Source: Sulfurimonas sp. HSL-3221 (GTDB taxonomy: Bacteria; Campylobacterota; Campylobacteria; Campylobacterales; Sulfurimonadaceae). From it: a stretch of DNA of 64,000 bases. The notes under the pieces are model-generated. The model ran no database searches. It had not been told where the DNA came from and saw nothing but the letters and a program-made list of their open reading frames with translations. The stretch covers positions 2,356,001 to 2,420,000 of the forward strand of contig NZ_CP087998.1 of the NCBI RefSeq assembly GCF_021044585.1. The letters are read 5' to 3'. Both the position numbers and the translations under genes were made by a program. This document shows positions 62,306-64,000 of this stretch, piece by piece; the stretch's first letter is position 1; each line of letters starts with the position of its first letter.

Positions 62306-63586
62306 ATGGCCACCCCTCTTACCAACGAAGAGGCCCTCGCCTACCACGCCGAACCCACCCCCGGCAAACTCGCCATCGGCGTGACGAAATCCTTTAAAAG
62401 CCAGCACGACCTCTCCCTGGCCTACACGCCCGGGGTCGCCGTCCCCTGTCTCGCCATCGAAAAGAATCCCGAGGATGCCTACCGCTATACGGCCAAGGCG
62501 AACCTGATCGGGGTCGTCTCCAACGGTACCGCGGTCCTCGGTCTGGGCGATATCGGCGCGCAGGCCTCCAAGCCTGTCATGGAGGGCAAAGCGGTCCTCT
62601 TCAAGAAGTTCAGCGACCTCGACGCCTTCGACATCGAAGTCGATACGAAGGATATCGAGCGCTTCTGCAGCGTCGTCGAGGCGATCGCCCCCACCTTCGG
62701 GGGGATCAACCTCGAGGATATCAAGGCGCCTGAGTGCTTTGAGATCGAAAAACGCCTTGCCGCCCGCCTCGACATCCCCGTGATGCACGACGACCAGCAC
62801 GGGACCGCCGTCATCAGCGCCGCGGGCATCATGAACGCCTGCCGCCTGACGGGACGCGACATCAAAAGCCTGCGTATCGTCATCGTCGGGGCCGGGGCCG
62901 CCGCCATCAGCTGCGCCCGCCTCTACCGCTACCTGGGCGTGGAGAACATCATCCTGATCGACTCCAAGGGCGTCGTGCATACGGGACGCAGCGACCTCAA
63001 TGTCTACAAAACGGAGTTCGCCATCAAAGTCCCCGTCAGCCAAAGCGACGCCTTCGACGGGGCCCACGTCGTCGTCGGCCTTTCGCGCCCGGGCACCTTC
63101 ACCACCGAAGACGTCATGCGCATGGCCGAAAACCCGGTGGTCTTTACCCTCGCCAACCCTACCCCGGAGATCATGCCGGAGCTGGTCCGCGAGGCCCGTC
63201 CCGATGCCATCGTCGCCACCGGGCGCAGCGACTTTCCCAACCAGGTCAACAACGTCCTGGGCTTCCCCTTTATCTTCCGCGGGGCCGTCGACGTACGCGC
63301 CAAAGCGATCAATACGGAGATGAAGATCGCCGCCGCCGAGGCCCTGGCGCGCCTGGCCCGCACGGAGGTCCCCGCCTACCTGAACGAACTCTACGGCACC
63401 GAACTCGCCTTCGGCCGCGACTACCTCATCCCCAAACCCTTCGACAAACGCCTGATCGTCGAAATCTCCAGCGCCGTCGCCGCGGCGGCGATCCATACGG
63501 GCGTCGCCCGCGCGGCAGACTTCGATATCGAGGCCTACCGCAAGGCGCTCGCCGAGCGCATCTGCGTCGACTGCCAGCCCGAATAG
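62306..63586 (+). CDS. NAD(P)-dependent malic enzyme
   Basis: Malic enzyme oxidatively decarboxylates malate to pyruvate, yielding NAD(P)H. The 426-residue product is of the short bacterial type: LSLAYTPGVAVPCLAI, LGLGDIGAQASKPVMEGKAV, VMHDDQHGTAVISAAGI and the Rossmann loop IVGAGAAAISCARLYRYLG. AAAGGGAGC precedes the ATG. It forms a probable operon with gltX. Cofactor preference is not visible by eye. Confidence 0.95.
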   Translation: MATPLTNEEALAYHAEPTPGKLAIGVTKSFKSQHDLSLAYTPGVAVPCLAIEKNPEDAYRYTAKANLIGVVSNGTAVLGLGDIGAQASKPVMEGKAVLFKKFSDLDAFDIEVDTKDIERFCSVVEAIAPTFGGINLEDIKAPECFEIEKRLAARLDIPVMHDDQHGTAVISAAGIMNACRLTGRDIKSLRIVIVGAGAAAISCARLYRYLGVENIILIDSKGVVHTGRSDLNVYKTEFAIKVPVSQSDAFDGAHVVVGLSRPGTFTTEDVMRMAENPVVFTLANPTPEIMPELVREARPDAIVATGRSDFPNQVNNVLGFPFIFRGAVDVRAKAINTEMKIAAAEALARLARTEVPAYLNELYGTELAFGRDYLIPKPFDKRLIVEISSAVAAAAIHTGVARAADFDIEAYRKALAERICVDCQPE

Positions 63587-63589
63587 GCG

Positions 63590-64000
63590 CTAGATCACCG
63601 AGGTCATCAGCAGATTGACCAGGAGGGTAACGTCCCGGAGCGAAGGCTTCGGATTCGCCTCCAGCGCCGTGATCGACTCGAGGATATCGGCGAACGCTTC
63701 CTGGTCGTTGGCCAGGAAATTCTCGAACGCCTCCATCGGCGGTTCGTTGATGCGCTGAAAGGCCAGAATCCGGTTCGTATAGTGGACGGCGATGTACTCC
63801 ACGAACTGCAGCAGCTGCCGCCGCAGATTGAGATCCCGTTCGTCTTTGAGGTCAAACGCGTTGAGGATATTGATGATCCGCAGAATCGCGAAACGCTCGA
63901 TGACAAGGTAGAAGAGCGTTGCGACGTCACTGAAAGAGTGTTTGCTCTGCTCTTTGGTAATGATGACCGCGACCGCGAAACGCAGATACTCCAGCACGTC
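63590..64000 (-). CDS. C-terminal part of an unknown protein (5' end beyond window)
   Basis: The frame is open to the right edge, so the start lies outside the window; at least 136 C-terminal codons are visible. The sequence is mostly helical with no motif I recognise: LLQFVEYIAVHYTNRILAFQ and DILESITALEANPKPSLRD. There is no clear membrane helix. Its stop is three bases from the malic enzyme stop on the other strand. Confidence 0.6.
   Translation of the reverse strand, partial: DVLEYLRFAVAVIITKEQSKHSFSDVATLFYLVIERFAILRIINILNAFDLKDERDLNLRRQLLQFVEYIAVHYTNRILAFQRINEPPMEAFENFLANDQEAFADILESITALEANPKPSLRDVTLLVNLLMTSVI

Noticed and set aside
62291-63496. Long open frame opposite the malic enzyme gene
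   Set aside because: Antisense shadow caused by GC-rich codon use; the plus-strand gene has clear family motifs.

Overview
The window looks like a chromosome segment of a GC-rich member of the Campylobacterota (epsilonproteobacteria), possibly Sulfurimonadaceae; this placement is inference. The reasons are a C. jejuni-type PglB oligosaccharyltransferase (WWDYG motif and a matching NDGY acceptor-site motif) next to PglF-, PglE- and PglC-like genes, a zinc-binding S14 in the S10/spc operon, frequent lipoboxes, and promoters dominated by TATAAT with weak -35 boxes. No integrase, insertion sequence or CRISPR array was seen.

Layout. Positions 1-7458 (minus) hold 18 ribosomal protein genes, S10 to L18 in transcription order, behind a consensus promoter. 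Divergent from them are a P-loop ATPase and a membrane PAS-GGDEF-EAL protein (7638-11082, plus). Positions 11103-19940 (minus) form a seven-gene envelope operon: LolA-like carrier, two FtsX-type permeases, ABC ATPase, outer-membrane barrel, PhoX-like lipoprotein and diheme c-type lipoprotein. Then come rnhB, an acyltransferase, a surface subtilase with its prodomain in a separate gene, a diheme peroxidase, four tRNAs (Gly, Leu, Cys, Ser, with a terminator after Gly) and ilvD.

Positions 28518-46184 (minus) are one tightly overlapping glycan locus: PglF-, PglE-, PglC- and PglB-like genes, six glycosyltransferases, a sulfotransferase, a FemAB/GNAT-like transferase, a toroid-like protein, a hexapeptide acyltransferase, a Wzx-like flippase and an EPS-type MarR regulator. 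A divergent asparagine synthase homologue follows. The likely product is a lipid-linked glycan moved to protein by PglB and possibly sulfated or amidated. Several exported proteins encoded here carry D/E-X-N-X-S/T sequons such as DANAT and EVNAT.

The right part holds a barrel and lipoprotein pair, a DUF1538 membrane protein with PII-like and CBS partners, arsC, a YdcH-like protein, dcd, accB-accC with a structured leader, a minimal archaic chaperone-usher pilus operon (major subunit, chaperone, usher, tip-like subunit), a SurA-like chaperone, gltX, malic enzyme and a partial unknown gene. The recurring theme is the cell envelope: export, surface lipoproteins, glycosylation, pili and c-di-GMP. 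A functional link among these modules is inference.
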